DNA from: Anthostomella pinea | Taxonomy: Eukaryota; Ascomycota; Sordariomycetes; Xylariales; Xylariaceae | Assembly (NCBI GenBank): GCA_963556695.1 | Contig: CAUWAG010000010.1 | Span: forward strand, 4,154,001-4,218,000 | DNA: 64,000 bases | Direction of reading: 5' to 3' | Part shown: positions 33,538 through 44,514 of the stretch, piece by piece | How positions within the stretch are numbered: position 1 is the stretch's first letter | How the letters are laid out: every line of letters begins with the position of its first letter | Program-made: the position numbers and the translations under genes | Notes under the pieces: model-generated | Databases searched by the model: none | What the model was told of the DNA's origin: nothing | The model's input: only the letters and a program-made list of their open reading frames with translations

Positions 33538-34355
33538 AGGGAGATCTGTGTGCCTGGCGACCACCACGCACATATCAGCTTGATTTGGGAACGGCTGGCT
33601 GACCAGTGAATGTGAATATGGCAAAAGAAGACGAGTCTAAATTGTTCCATGCTTCTCTATTTTGTGCCAAGCACTAGGTATTGTCGTAAGCCGCAGCTGT
33701 TGAGGCGACGTCAGTTCTCCGTCGGCGGAAAAGGGGTTGAAAAAGTGCCCAATGAAGGAGGATAGGAAAGTATGAGGGATTGATACTTGGCGAATGAAGG
33801 GTAGAATACTACGAGGTGCAGACGGGGGAAGGGGAGTAATGCTCAGAAGGCTGAGAAACGGGCGGCATAGTCGGGTACACTACCTAGCAACGCGCAGGTG
33901 TGTGCACAGGGCTGCGTGCTGGGGACTGGATGCCTCAAGCAGCCAATAATCCCTTAGGAAACTAGCGTCTATGCAATTGATTTTTCTCTTTTGCCAATGT
34001 GACATGAATTTCCTTCTTTCCGGCTCCGCACTTTTGCTTGGTAGCCCACGACGACAACAAGCCACATTGCCGGCGTAGACCACGATACCCAGCTAGGAGC
34101 ACAACCATCGCTGACCACCACCATTGCTCACAGGTAAGTCTCATTATCGACAGCATTGTTAAGACCCGCTTAATGCACGCAACCTTATTTCTGATCACCT
34201 GCACCCCCGGCGCGTTTGTTTACATGCTGCACCAAGTCACGATGCTCCCCCTGCACCACTCATTCTCACGCCTGTTACCACCAAATTACTTACCCCTGCG
34301 ATATCCACATCATTCCTATCTGTTAAACTATCAAACAATCAAGAGAAAGCACGCA
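33538..34355. other. Intergenic
   Basis: Upstream part of the SANT-like gene; an open frame continues upstream of its ATG without coding features. Nothing else supported. Confidence 0.35.
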
Positions 34356-35412
34356 ATGGCAGGTGCCCCAGCTAACAAGCCTAAGAAGAAGGTGACCTTC
34401 CAGAGTCCCGAGACCTCCGACGCATCACCAGTAGAGGACGACCAGATGAACGCAGCGGAGACCACCGACCAGGAATCTACCCGAGCTGTAGCTGGATCTG
34501 ACGACGAACAATCCCAACGCTCTTCTGGCACCAAGTCCAAGATGTCGACCACCGACGACTCCTCTGACGCCCCGGGTTGGACCCGTGAGGAAGACCGCAC
34601 CATCTGCGTGATGAAGTCGGAGAACAACACGTGAGTCTGCTCTGCACAACCATTGGCATCATAGCCCTTCCACATCTTTTGTTACCTACACATCCACACC
34701 TCAGAATTTCACCCGGCTTACCACGCATCGCAGCTGGGCCGACATCGGCAAGGTCATCCGCCGCACCAAGAAGGAGGTGCAGAAGCACTACAAGGAGCTC
34801 GTCGAGAACGCCGACAAGATCGGCATCACCGCCGACAAGCTGGCCGAGATCTACATCGACGAAAACAAATCCAAGGCCAAGAAGTCGAAGACCAAGGGTA
34901 AGGACTCCAATGGCGACAAGAGGAGCAAGTCCAAGGCCAAGGATAACGGCAAAGACAAGGAGAAAGCCAAGAGCAAGGGCAAGAGCGAAAGGACCAAGAA
35001 AGACTACTCCAAGTCCAAGTCCAACGGCAAGTCCAAGAAGAAGCCCGTCGTCATCTCCTCCGACTCCAGCTCCAGTGCCTCTTCTTCCGCCTCGGACGCC
35101 GGCACCGAGTCCAGCGAAGCCGAAGACAATAAATCCGCAGCCGCAGCCGAAGAAGACGAGGCCGACTCCGACATCGATGAGCACACAGCGCAGCAGCGCT
35201 ACCTATACGAGCGCGTCTGGAGCGACATGTACCCGGACCAGAAGCGCCTGAAGCCCGACCAGTTCTACAGTGCCAGCGACTGCCGCATCTTGGCGACGAT
35301 CGAGGCGCGCTACCGCGCGCTCAAGTGGCAGCACTTGCAGAGCGACTTCTGCAATGCCACGGGCCGCATGGTGGATGCTATGCTGCTGCAGGCTAAGTTT
35401 GAGGAGGAGTAG
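34356..35412 (+). CDS. SANT/Myb-like nuclear protein
   Basis: Exons 34356-34630 and 34734-35412 (103-bp intron, gtgagt donor) encode 317 aa. ATG 34356 was chosen because MAGAPANKPKKKVTF begins the coding-like composition; the frame is open further upstream without it. Residues ~75-120 form a SANT/Myb-like helix unit (GWTREEDRTICVMKSENNTWADIGKVI ... VQKHYKEL, shown in part), split by the intron. A long Lys/Ser-rich disordered stretch follows, then an acidic Ser/Ala tract, and finally an ordered C-terminal block (YERVWSDMYPDQKRL, ARYRALKWQHLQSDF). Inferred to be a chromatin or DNA-binding protein. The partner and target are unknown. Confidence 0.8.
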
Positions 35413-36402
35413 GAGAGGTGGCTGGAAGTGGTTTCGCGGGAGTGGGAGTGGGAGCGGGTGTGGGAGTGCATGCCCAGTGACGAGAGCGTGGAGTTTGGGG
35501 TTTGGGTTTTGCCTTGGGCTGGGGTGTTGGTGTTGTCCGTGTTCTGGATCGAGCTCAAGGGCTCGGATGTACATAGGGGTATACTTTTGCCACCCTGACT
35601 CTCGCGGTGTTGAATTGATGTCTGTCGGAACCAGCTCGCTTATTCCCCATGGAGTTACACAAATGCATGGTAATTTCTTGCTGCTGCTATCAGATGATTA
35701 ATGTAACTTACTGAACTGCATGTCCGTAGCCTTTTCAAAGCCGAGTGTTAGAGCGGTTTCGAATATATATGGCTTCCTCGCTCCCGATACTTCGAAACAC
35801 GCGCTTACATTGATGAAATCACCTCTCCGCGGTACCAGGACACTGAGAGATGATGTCGCAGTTGCCACATATGCTGTGAAACAGCCTGTAGTGACCTAAC
35901 ACTGATATATCGTTGATAGTCACAGTCCTTGACTTACCCCCTGGAAAATTGGTGAAATGGACTCATTGCACCAATCAGCCCTAACGGCCCGAACGGTGCA
36001 AGATACATCCTGTTAACAGTAAACTACTATGCCTAATTCATTCACGCTCAGTGGAGTACTAAGGTTGGATGGTGGCCTATGAGCCAGATGTAGGAAAATC
36101 ATATGGTTCTAGTGCTTGGATTGCCAGAACAAGTCTATTGTGACGACGCATTCCGGACCAATATGGTCAAAGTCCTGTTTGACGGTATGGTTCAGCTAGA
36201 ACTAGTTAGTCTATGACGAGAGCTATTGATATGTGGCAGCGCCACCCACACCTCTCTCTCTTACTTGAAATAGGGACACTGAAGCATTAAAAGTCCCCAT
36301 ACGACCTCTATTACCCAAGTGCAGAACATCTAGACGTTGTTTGGAAGATATGGTGTGAACGTTCCAGATTACCAGTTTGAAATTTTGAAATTTTGAAATA
36401 CT
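35413..36402. other. Intergenic
   Basis: 3' flank of the SANT-like gene, about 1 kb. A gaaatttt short tandem repeat sits at about 36378-36400 just before the 74-bp element. No gene seen. Confidence 0.4.
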
Positions 36403-36476
36403 GGAGTAAACATATAGCAATAAGCAGCTTGAGTTTGATCCATTGCTTTGAATGCTTATACTAGGGCGCTTGTTCT
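36403..36476. repeat. 74-bp double-palindromic element, copy 2 (degenerate)
   Basis: It has the same spacing as the copies at 20180 and 63618. Left motifs are ggagtaaac (36403-36411) and gcaataagc (36417-36425); right motifs are gcttatact (36454-36462) and gcttgttct (36468-36476). Five-base gaps and a 28-bp centre are kept. Confidence 0.55.
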
Positions 36477-36582
36477 AAAAACGATTGGCGTAGTTGGAAG
36501 AATTCATGCCGATTAATCGCTATCACAGTAAATTCTGTGTGTGGACTACCTTGTACCCCCGACGCTCAACCCAACGTACATC

Positions 36583-37185
36583 TTAAAATCTCAACACAGA
36601 GTAGTAAAACCGAACAAGGAAGTCCAACGCAAACCCAATAAAAATCCATGCCAAACCCTCAAAAAGCCTTCTGCTCTCTTCGGTCGACAGGATTGCCGAG
36701 CCAATCGCAACAAGCGCCAGTCCCAGCAACCAGTAGCAAAGCGTATAGAGCCATTGCAACAGCGTTTGGACCACTCGAAGTAGCATCTCGTAGGCACACA
36801 CATAGGCGAACAGCAAGCCGAGGACGATCTAAGTTCTCTGGGATGTCAGGAGACGACGCAGGCGGCCGGGTGGGTTCCTAGGTTGCAGTAGGTGCGCAGG
36901 TTGCGATGGGGCCCAGGGCGCCTGTCGTTGTAGTTGGGCTACCGGTCGTGGTTGTTGTGCCATCTGTCGTGGCTCTGGGGACTCCGATCGTGTTCGTCGG
37001 GGCCTCACTCGATTTCGTGGTGGTGGGCGACACTTGGGGCTCCCCTTGTAGTGTCTTTGCTCGCACTCGGGACATGGCTGCAGTTCGAAATCGAACCCGT
37101 CAAGGAGTGCTTTCTTCCACTCCGGGTCATCCTGGCCTCCGTCTGTCGGTGGGTTCTATCGGGGTGCTTGATTCTCTTCCGACAT
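36583..37185 (-). pseudogene. Possible CxxC + two-TM membrane protein gene, decayed or spliced
   Basis: One minus-strand frame runs 201 codons from an ATG at 37185 (MSEENQAPR) to a stop at 36583. It is interrupted only by TAG at 37158-37156 and TAG at 36831-36829. It encodes a hydrophilic part with PCPECEQRHYKG, an Arg/Pro/Gln-rich middle, and two transmembrane helices (YTLCYWLLGLALVAIGSAIL and GLAWIFIGFALDFLVRFYY). The second TAG could be the end of an in-frame 180-bp intron (gtgagg donor at 37008, branch CTGAC, acceptor TTAG). The first may be a C-to-T change of CAG, since the related copy at 61.7 kb has CAG there, or an acceptor of an upstream intron. Function unknown. Confidence 0.4.
37037..37163 (-). 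repeat. CxxC module, copy A
   Basis: This stretch is clearly related to 61695-61838. Both encode on the minus strand NPxTDGGQD ... ELxPCxxCxQRHYKG. Homology ends abruptly at both sides. Overlaps the possible gene at 36583-37185. Confidence 0.65.
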
Positions 37186-39090
37186 TGTGTAAGTCGAGTT
37201 GCTCTGGTGTTCCGAGCGCTCTGGATGCCAACGATATGGAGATGTCTTATTGGATGCAATGGATTGATGCTGTTGTGATGACGTGTGTATCCTTGACGAG
37301 CTCAACCCGACACTTCCAGGGAGCCTCGTCCGAGTTCAGTTCATTAGGTTTGCTTTGCGTGAGGCAGGAGGCAGCTGCCAGCCTGCTGGTTACGAGTAAA
37401 TGTGGTTGCAACTTCCGTCCATGCCCTTGTTCTCGGTTATCAGGTAGGAGGTACGGTTGGCTGTGGCTCCCATGGCCGCGTTGCGCTTTACGTCGCAGCG
37501 CACGCAGCGCGGGTTCGATCAAGCCAGTGCCATGAGATCTGCGATTCTTGGGAACGTCGTTGCCGCGGATTGACGTTGACGTCGGGCCGAGACTGACGAG
37601 CATGCATCAGTGACACACTCCTACTGGAAAGGAGCCAGGCAGGTAAGGCATGAACGTGAGCGATAAATCCTGGTGGGAATGACCTGTAGCAGATCATCCC
37701 GGCTCACATGAGTGAGATACGTATAGTACGAGGTCGAGATCACGTACAATCACTATATGCGCCTGCTTACAGCGCGAGGTATATACCAAAAACAAAGATG
37801 CAGCCAGGGGCTGCAAGTACCAGGAAGGGAAAAAAACTTCATCAGGTTCGAATAAAAATACACACACAATACTGCAAAAAGCTCAGCCTACCATCCGACC
37901 CGGGTAGCGTCCGTCAATCTGATTAACTGATCTTTTAATCAGCATTCAGCCACGCCCCGGAATCGAACAGTAGGCTTACGAAAACGCCCGGGCGTCCCCA
38001 GGGTTTTGCTCACCCCCCACAACAGTTAGACCAGATTAGCTTGGGGCTGCCATGGGGGGGTTATGAAAGATTGGGCTTGTATTGCGGTACATGTGGGTGG
38101 TTGGTCACTAGGGGCGTTGTTGGTTGCTGGGGAACTCTACCTGACCTGACTGACACCTGACCTGCTCCGCCGCACTGCTCGTAAATGAGGCGGATGTGGA
38201 GCTTGCGGTGCAGACTGAACAGAGATTTTTTTAGCAGAAGCTTTGTGAAGGAAAACCAAGATATTACATGAGTTTCCAATGCGAGATGATGTGGTGACGC
38301 GTATCTGTAGAGTATAGGTATGAAATATTACTACTGCCTTTCTGGGCTGCTGCAAGACGACGCCTCAGAAGGCACAAGCAGAGGTCATCGGCTCGCCACG
38401 AAGACTCGCACGGCACGGAGCTTTTCACAGCCGTTAGAGGGCAGCATGCTTCTGTCACATGCTCGACGTCGACAGGTGCCGTCAAAGCCTGTGCCTACAA
38501 CCATATCTAACGAGCCTCGTCGGCAAGTTCGTGGTAGGGCCGCCTGTCGTGGTCTTCAGCCAGCGAAGCCGAAGTCTAATTCTAAACAGTTGTTGCCTCA
38601 ACTTCTTTCCTCCACCCAAAGCGGTTAATTCTCAGAAGCCGCATGTTCTCAATCTTCCTTGCTCCTCCACACCTGCCACCCCAGCTCCCATATCCGACGA
38701 CTCCAGAGCCTAACCGTTCCCGTAGGTATGCTCGGCGCCAAAATAAACCGACTGGATATTATCCTATGCCGCTGGCGAGAGGCCGTCGTACAAGTCCCGA
38801 GCCCGCCAAACCCCCAAACCCCAAAAAAAAGAAGAAAAGAAGGGAGAGAGACTGGATTTGGAAAAGGGGCTCCTGGCAAGTAATGATGCCAGACACGGAG
38901 AACCCTACGCAGACCCTTACACTGGGCGTGCAAGAAGTAGGCTATAATCTGGCTATTGATGAGTAAACTCTGACTATGGTGATAGCACCTCGAAGAACAA
39001 TACAACACGAGAGACCCGCCCCTTTTTTCTTGTCACTTGGCCACAGCACCGTCCCAAGGCAGAACATGGTAAACAACAACCCAGGAAACC
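37186..39090. other. Intergenic, simple-sequence rich
   Basis: No supportable gene. A small inverted repeat (gattaac/ctgatctttt/aatcag) is at about 37919-37943. A gggg-rich and poly-A tract lies near 38823-38840. Open frames of up to 118 codons show no domain. Confidence 0.35.
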
Positions 39091-39197
39091 ACCAAGACCA
39101 AGACCAATACAAAGCCAATACCAATACAAAACCAAGACCAAGACCAAGACCAAGACCAATACAAAGCCAATACCAATACAAAACCAAGACCAAGACG
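39091..39197. repeat. Minisatellite of accaag/accaat units
   Basis: Repeats of accaag and accaat with an embedded ~48-bp higher-order unit (accaagaccaatacaaagcc...) present about twice. Produces repetitive peptide frames on both strands that are not real genes. Confidence 0.8.
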
Positions 39198-39385
39198 AAG
39201 GCGACTCTCGGCTCGTAACATCAAACCAGGGTATCGTATTCAAAGTACCTGTACTCTAACCACCTCCCAGCCCTCTACAAATTGAAGCCCCAAATGCCAC
39301 GCCGCGCCAACCCGATTCTATCGGTTTATGCCTCTATCCCTCTATTCATACTCCTTTCCTCTGCCCGCCAATCCAACAGCCAGGT

Positions 39386-40720
39386 TCATCCCTGGAACCT
39401 CACACCACCCTCCCCGCTCCCTTTCCCCTTCCCCTTCCTCCCCAGCAACAAAGTCGCCGCCACGCCCCCACCGCCGCCACCACCATTACCACTCCCCTCC
39501 CTCTCCCTATCCCTCTCCCTCTCCCTCTCCCGCTCCACCCGCCTCGCCATCTCCATCAGCTGCCTTCTCTCCTTCTCGACGACAACGCTGTCCCTGCTCC
39601 TCAGGCTCAGCAGCCCCGCCGCACGGGCACCCGCACCCACAGCCGTCCCGGACTCGGCCTCGCGGTCGGTGCCGCAGATGTCGTCCAGCTCGCCGCACAG
39701 ACACACCATGAACTCAAAGATGCAGCGCGCCTCCTGCACGACGTCGTCGCGCTCGGCGGGCGTGAGTAAGGACTCGGACTGCGCCAGGCGGCCCTTGAAC
39801 GTCTGCTTCAGGTCCTCGCCGTCGTCGGGGGTGGCGAAGCGGAAGAAGTCGAGTGGTGGGTGGTGGTTTTGGTTTTGCTCTTCTTCTTGCTGGTTCGGTT
39901 CGTGTGGTTGTTGCTGTGATTGTTGTTGATGGGAATGAAATGACTTAGCGTTAGACGATGAACCAGAGGAGCACGGAACGGTGGTGATGGTGTTCCCAGC
40001 AGCATTAATAGCCGCCTTATGCGACGGCCACTCCGCATGCTGCGCCGACGCCGGGACCCAGAACGCCGCGTCGACGCCCTCGAGCGACGCCCTGATAAAG
40101 CGCCCGCCCGAGAACAGCGCCATGTACAGCACCCAGGCGTACGCGAGCAGGACGTGCGGGTTCGCGCGCACGGAGCTCTTGGTGTGTCTAAGAAAATCGG
40201 CCAGCACGGGCGACTCGGCCGCGTCGTTGAGCTGCTCGGCGAGCGTGCGGCTCGACCACCCCGTCAGCGCCGCCAGGTCGTCCTGCAGCGCCCGCGACCG
40301 CTGCAGGCCCTCGAGGTGCAGGTGCGCCAGCAGGCTGTGGATCCGCGAGCAGATGACGGGCCGGTGCGGCGCGTCGAGGCCGTTGCCGTCGGGCGCCGAG
40401 TGGACGTCCGGGGATGCTGGTGGTGCCTTCGCGGCGGCTGCCGGGTCGCAGGCCGCGCACACGTGCGTGTCTTCGGTACTGGCCTCTTCTACCGAGACGG
40501 GCGAGTCCAGGATCGTCCGCCAGAGCGACTCGAAGGAGATGTAGATGGGCGCGATGTGGAGCAGTCCTGATACGTACTGGGAGGCATCGTCGGCCTGGGG
40601 CGGCAGGGCCAGGGGCAGTCGAGCGAGGACGAGCTTGTTCAGCTTGGTGTGGACAGAGCGGGTGGCGATGTTGATCAGCTGAGACAGAGACCGCTCATTC
40701 TCCTCAGTTTTCGACGGCAT
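39386..40720 (-). CDS. Heme-oxygenase-like protein
   Basis: Single exon from ATG 40720 to the stop at 39386; 444 aa. The N-terminus LINIATRSVHTKLNKLVLAR places a His in the helix that carries the proximal haem ligand in heme oxygenases. It is followed by YVSGLLHIAPIYISFESLW, HLHLEGLQRSRALQDDL and ANPHVLLAYAWVLYMALFSGGRFIRAS (in part), the distal-helix-like block with Gly residues. Gln/His-rich and acidic linkers follow, then FKGRLAQSESLLTPAERDD. The C-terminus is low complexity (RERERERDRERE and a Gly run) ending GGVRFQG, so the true 3' end might instead lie beyond a missed intron. Expected role is haem degradation to biliverdin, CO and iron, or a haem-binding derivative. Large insertions relative to the core make activity uncertain. 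A tatataaac TATA candidate lies about 100 bp upstream. Confidence 0.7.
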   Translation of the reverse strand: MPSKTEENERSLSQLINIATRSVHTKLNKLVLARLPLALPPQADDASQYVSGLLHIAPIYISFESLWRTILDSPVSVEEASTEDTHVCAACDPAAAAKAPPASPDVHSAPDGNGLDAPHRPVICSRIHSLLAHLHLEGLQRSRALQDDLAALTGWSSRTLAEQLNDAAESPVLADFLRHTKSSVRANPHVLLAYAWVLYMALFSGGRFIRASLEGVDAAFWVPASAQHAEWPSHKAAINAAGNTITTVPCSSGSSSNAKSFHSHQQQSQQQPHEPNQQEEEQNQNHHPPLDFFRFATPDDGEDLKQTFKGRLAQSESLLTPAERDDVVQEARCIFEFMVCLCGELDDICGTDREAESGTAVGAGARAAGLLSLRSRDSVVVEKERRQLMEMARRVERERERERDREREGSGNGGGGGGGVAATLLLGRKGKGKGSGEGGVRFQG

Positions 40721-42155
40721 GGTATGTATGTGTGGTATAGGTGCTGTAGGTTTTATAGGTGCTTCGGGAAATCAAGGAGCGACTAGGTCAGGCTACCTAG
40801 GTAGGGAGAAAGAAGGGCAGTTTATATACATAAGAAAGAGGATGAGGCTGAAGTCTGATGTGTAGTTTGCGTGTGGTACAGCTGTAGTAGGTAGGTGCGC
40901 AATACCAGGTAACGCCAAGTGGCTACTCAGTCACGATGCTTCCTACCTTGGGTTGCAAGGCGTGTTAGTCAAGTAGGACCGGCGGCCCCGTGCTGACCAG
41001 ACAGGCGCTGCTGTCAGGAGTAACAGAGCGCGAGTATAGTGGGTAGGGGAAGCCACGAATCGTCCGCGTACAGCAAGAGCAAGGTTTCGTACGAGGCACG
41101 CGTGATCGCCTGATAGCGGCTACCCTCATTTAGTAGTGGGAAGGGCAAGGCTGCAAGTCAAGAAGGTCGGGGATGACAGAGCCTCATGGGGGATAAGTGC
41201 CGTCCTGTGATAGGATTGACAAGTCGACGGGCGAAGCAGGCGCTGTAACCGTCAGATAAGGCGTCACCAGGCTAAAGAAAGATTACAACTCAACGTCTGG
41301 CACGAGACCAGAGAGTTCGCCCGGAGGTCGTTGTCACTGACTCGCCACCCGGTCCCACGGGAATGTACCTAGCAGCCCTAAGTCAGGTAGCGTCCGAGGT
41401 TGTGAGTGGTGACCCAGTCCTGGTCACTGATTGTGCGTCCATCTCTCAGACACGCATAGGCTGCCGGCCGCATAAGGTAATAAATGAGACATTATGGCGC
41501 TACGTCAAAATGCAGCATTACGTCGATCGCGTGGGCTGGGTGAAATCCCCAAAAAGCAAGGCCAGTGACAGCGCCTCGGAAAGCGCTAGGGGCTTCTGGA
41601 ATGTTTAGAGCCCAATCCGCCCGATTTATCACATCATACATGCACCGCGATCGTTAGAAACATCGCCCTCTCGTTCATGATGGCAAATCTTGATCCGGGT
41701 TTCAGAATGCGATACCGCCCACGTGACCGCCCTAGGGAGCTATGGATATCCCTGCCAGACACGCAGCTTAATATGGGGCCACACGGGGTAAAACCAACAC
41801 GATGGGTCAACCCTCTGCGGCCCTGTCGATCACGGGCGGGTGGCCGGCAGCGGGCAGCGGTTTGAGCGGGTGAACACAGGTAGAAGAATACATTGTCCTT
41901 ACATTTGCCTCCGTAAGTACAGTGATCGTATCAAGACGAACTCAACTGTAAAGCATCTGATCTTTGGTGTTCCCTTCCACAAAGCCTTATTTCTTCATCG
42001 GCGACGACCTTAAACAGGTCCCAGAAAGTCAACCGCAAACGCCGGGCCATGTCTATGTAAGATGTGCTACAGATGGAAGACAATGCGACAGCTTACATCC
42101 GCCCCCTGGTATCGATCTCCGAACAACTGCGAAAGGAGAATCGCCTGCAATCACT
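40721..42155. other. Intergenic, 1.4 kb
   Basis: Promoter region of the heme-oxygenase-like gene on the left and 3' flank of the transporter gene on the right. Short frames (for example 41363-41608 +) lack support. A TATA-like tract lies at about 40820-40830. Confidence 0.35.
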
Positions 42156-43680
42156 CTACGCCTCCGATATGCGAGGTCCGCCCTCCGAACCGACTTTCGC
42201 TCTGTCTTCATCGTCCTGACTTTCGCGGTTGATAAATATGAACGAGAGCAAGACTATGCCGGCGCCTATCCAGTACACGAAGCTCGAGTACTGCGCGTAT
42301 TGTATCATCTCGCCGATGAGCGATAGTGGGATGGTCAGCGACAGCCCGACTGTGACCACGAGTGGTGTGGTCAGCAGCATGGCGTACGCCCATGATATGT
42401 CGGAGATGAAGGAGGATATCGAATTAAGCTGCAAACGTGTCAGTCTATTGCCAAGTCAATGCCATCGCTCATGCAGGAAATCTGTCTTACCAGGATGATA
42501 GACCAGATCTTGCCAGTCGGCGGCAGTTCGAACTAGGGCGAGTTTAGCATTCGTCCCACCTATCTCATCCAAAGAGAATCGACGACATACCGGCTCGATC
42601 CCCGTATAATGCAGAATGGGAAACAGGGGCCACAGCAGAACGAGGTTGAAGACGCCCACGAGCCCGAAGAATAGGGGCATGTTGACGCGCTCCTCGTTGC
42701 CGACGCGCACCTTCATGACCACGACGTAGATCCCGTAGACCACGGCGCTGAAGAAGGCCATGGCGTCGCCGATGGCGATCTGCGCCTGGCTCTTGTGCGG
42801 GAAGTTGCCGCGGTCCCCGTCGTTGTCGGCGCCCGACAGGTCCACCATCGAGATCAAGACGATGCCCGCGAGCGACGCCAGCACCCCGACCAGCTTGCGC
42901 ACGCTGAAGGGCTCGATCTTCATGACGGCACAAAAAATCAGCGTCCAGACGCTGCTCGTCGACGTCAGGATCGTCACGCTCCCCACGCTCGTGTACTCCA
43001 GACACGCCGACGCGAAGTAGTTCCCCAGAAACCAGATCATGCAGAACTCGAGGCTCAGCTTGGCGGTGTCGCGGAACGGCAGCTTGTTGACCTGTTTCGG
43101 CGGGAGGTCGAAGGCCTCGAGGCTTCCCTCGTCGTCCACTAGTAGCCGCTCCCCCGCCGTCAAGTCCTCCTCTTCCTCCTGGGTCTTCAGCCTCTCCGCC
43201 CCGTTGTATCCTTCCCGCCATGCCCGCAGCGCGATGCTCTTAGTCTGCGCGAAGCCGCCGTTCTGTAATATGTGCTTGATGGAGAGGGGTATCATCGAGA
43301 TCGCGAAAATGGACGTGTTTATGTACACCAGGAAGAAAGGTTTGTCGTATGTATGGTCCGAAAATATATACTAGCAGCCAACCTGGTCAGTCGCACGCCC
43401 AGTATGCAGGATACTCTTATGGGAGTTTGCGGTCACTCACGCTTGCAAGAAAGTTTGATACTGTCCAAAGTAAGACAGTAACGAGTAAGAGACTGATCCC
43501 CAGCGTCCTCCGCGCCATGTTCCAGATCCCAGCTTTGCGCCTGGGGGTGCTTGCGCTTCGCCCCGACACGAAGGATGCCGAAAGGCTGCCCGAGAGCGTG
43601 AGCGGTTCAGAGGGTCTCCTTCCAGACATATCGCCTGCGGGTTGCACCTCGCTCGCGAGAAGCGGCTCTTGCGGCGCCAT
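42156..43680 (-). CDS. SLC35F/Thi74-type multi-spanning transporter
   Basis: Four exons, about 43680-43441, 43370-42591, 42532-42491 and 42428-42156, give 444 aa. The third exon is only 42 nt (FELPPTGKIWSIIL) and is flanked by clear introns. A disordered N-tail is followed by about ten hydrophobic helices. Recognisable blocks are LLLVTVLLWTVSNFLASYIF, FCMIWFLGNYFASACLEYTS, VGSVTILTSTSSVWTLIF, VRKLVGVLASLAGIVLISMVD and VTVGLSLTIPLSLIGEM (parts). This is the drug/metabolite transporter superfamily, SLC35F3/F4/F5 branch, related to yeast vacuolar YML018C and fission-yeast thi74. Substrate unproven. Probably a vacuolar or other internal membrane. Confidence 0.82.
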
Positions 43681-44514
43681 GTTGGGTGGTATTAAGTCGA
43701 GTCGAGCAGGGGATTCGGGTGGAGGAGAGGTCGCTCTCGGCGGGTGAACCGGCTGCGCTCGAAGGAATCATCTATCGTAACAGAACAAAGCGATTGACAC
43801 GGCGCGAAATGGTAAACCCCAGGTTTGTACAGTCGCACTGACGGTCAATCATCGAAGAGACAATCCTGGACGTGACTGATACAAATTCGAAATCCTGAAA
43901 CAGAACAGACACATTGATGTTCCTCCGATGTCACGGCTGACTGACTGTATCGGATTCTGGACGGGATCGATGGAGCACGCGGTCGGCGTCTGGGCACCAC
44001 ATGCGCCGACGCCCCTGAAGCTGCCCACCAACCGCTTCCACCCGGCGCCACTAAGTCACGCCCATTGACGCCATTTGGGTATTGACTCCCGTCACATGCG
44101 ACGAGATCACGACCTGGACTATACTTGCGTCTCTTCGTCAGGCAACACCACCTTAATACACAGGCACGAGTTTACTTCAAAAGATAGGAGTGTCTCGTTT
44201 CCTATGTCCTTCAACGGACTTGGCTGATAATACAGAAAATGAGACTGAATATGAAGCCCTCTATTAATGGGCAGAATGAACCGCGAAACACCGTAATTGA
44301 CTATACAGTTATCACCAATGTGATAAGTGGATCCTGATGCCTCATGTTCACCTCGCACCTTATCACGGATAATCCACAACCCCTCCCTGGTGCTTGGAGC
44401 GTTAGGAGATGGATGGATGAGCATACGCGGTAGAAGATCTGTTACCTCTCCGCTAAATGAACTGGCACCGGCAGTGATGTGCTTAAACAGTCCTTGATAG
44501 TTGTGGTTGATCAT
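43681..44514. other. Intergenic
   Basis: 5' flank of the transporter and 3' flank of ypt7. A 131-codon frame (44119-44514 -) starts directly at the ypt7 stop. It shows no domain and is probably 3' UTR. Confidence 0.4.

Noticed and set aside
34477..35184. 235-codon minus-strand frame rich in Gly/Leu/Val
   Set aside because: Antisense of the Lys/Ser repeats in the SANT-like gene.
37915..38025. tRNA-like piece (gttcgattccgg on the minus strand)
   Set aside because: Has a T-loop-like word but no matching acceptor, D or anticodon stems.
39040..39243. Repetitive Gly/Leu/Val/Trp minus-strand peptides
   Set aside because: Produced by the accaag/accaat minisatellite in all frames.
44119..44514. 131-codon minus-strand frame abutting the ypt7 stop
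   Set aside because: Begins right after the ypt7 stop and lies in its expected 3' UTR; no domain seen.
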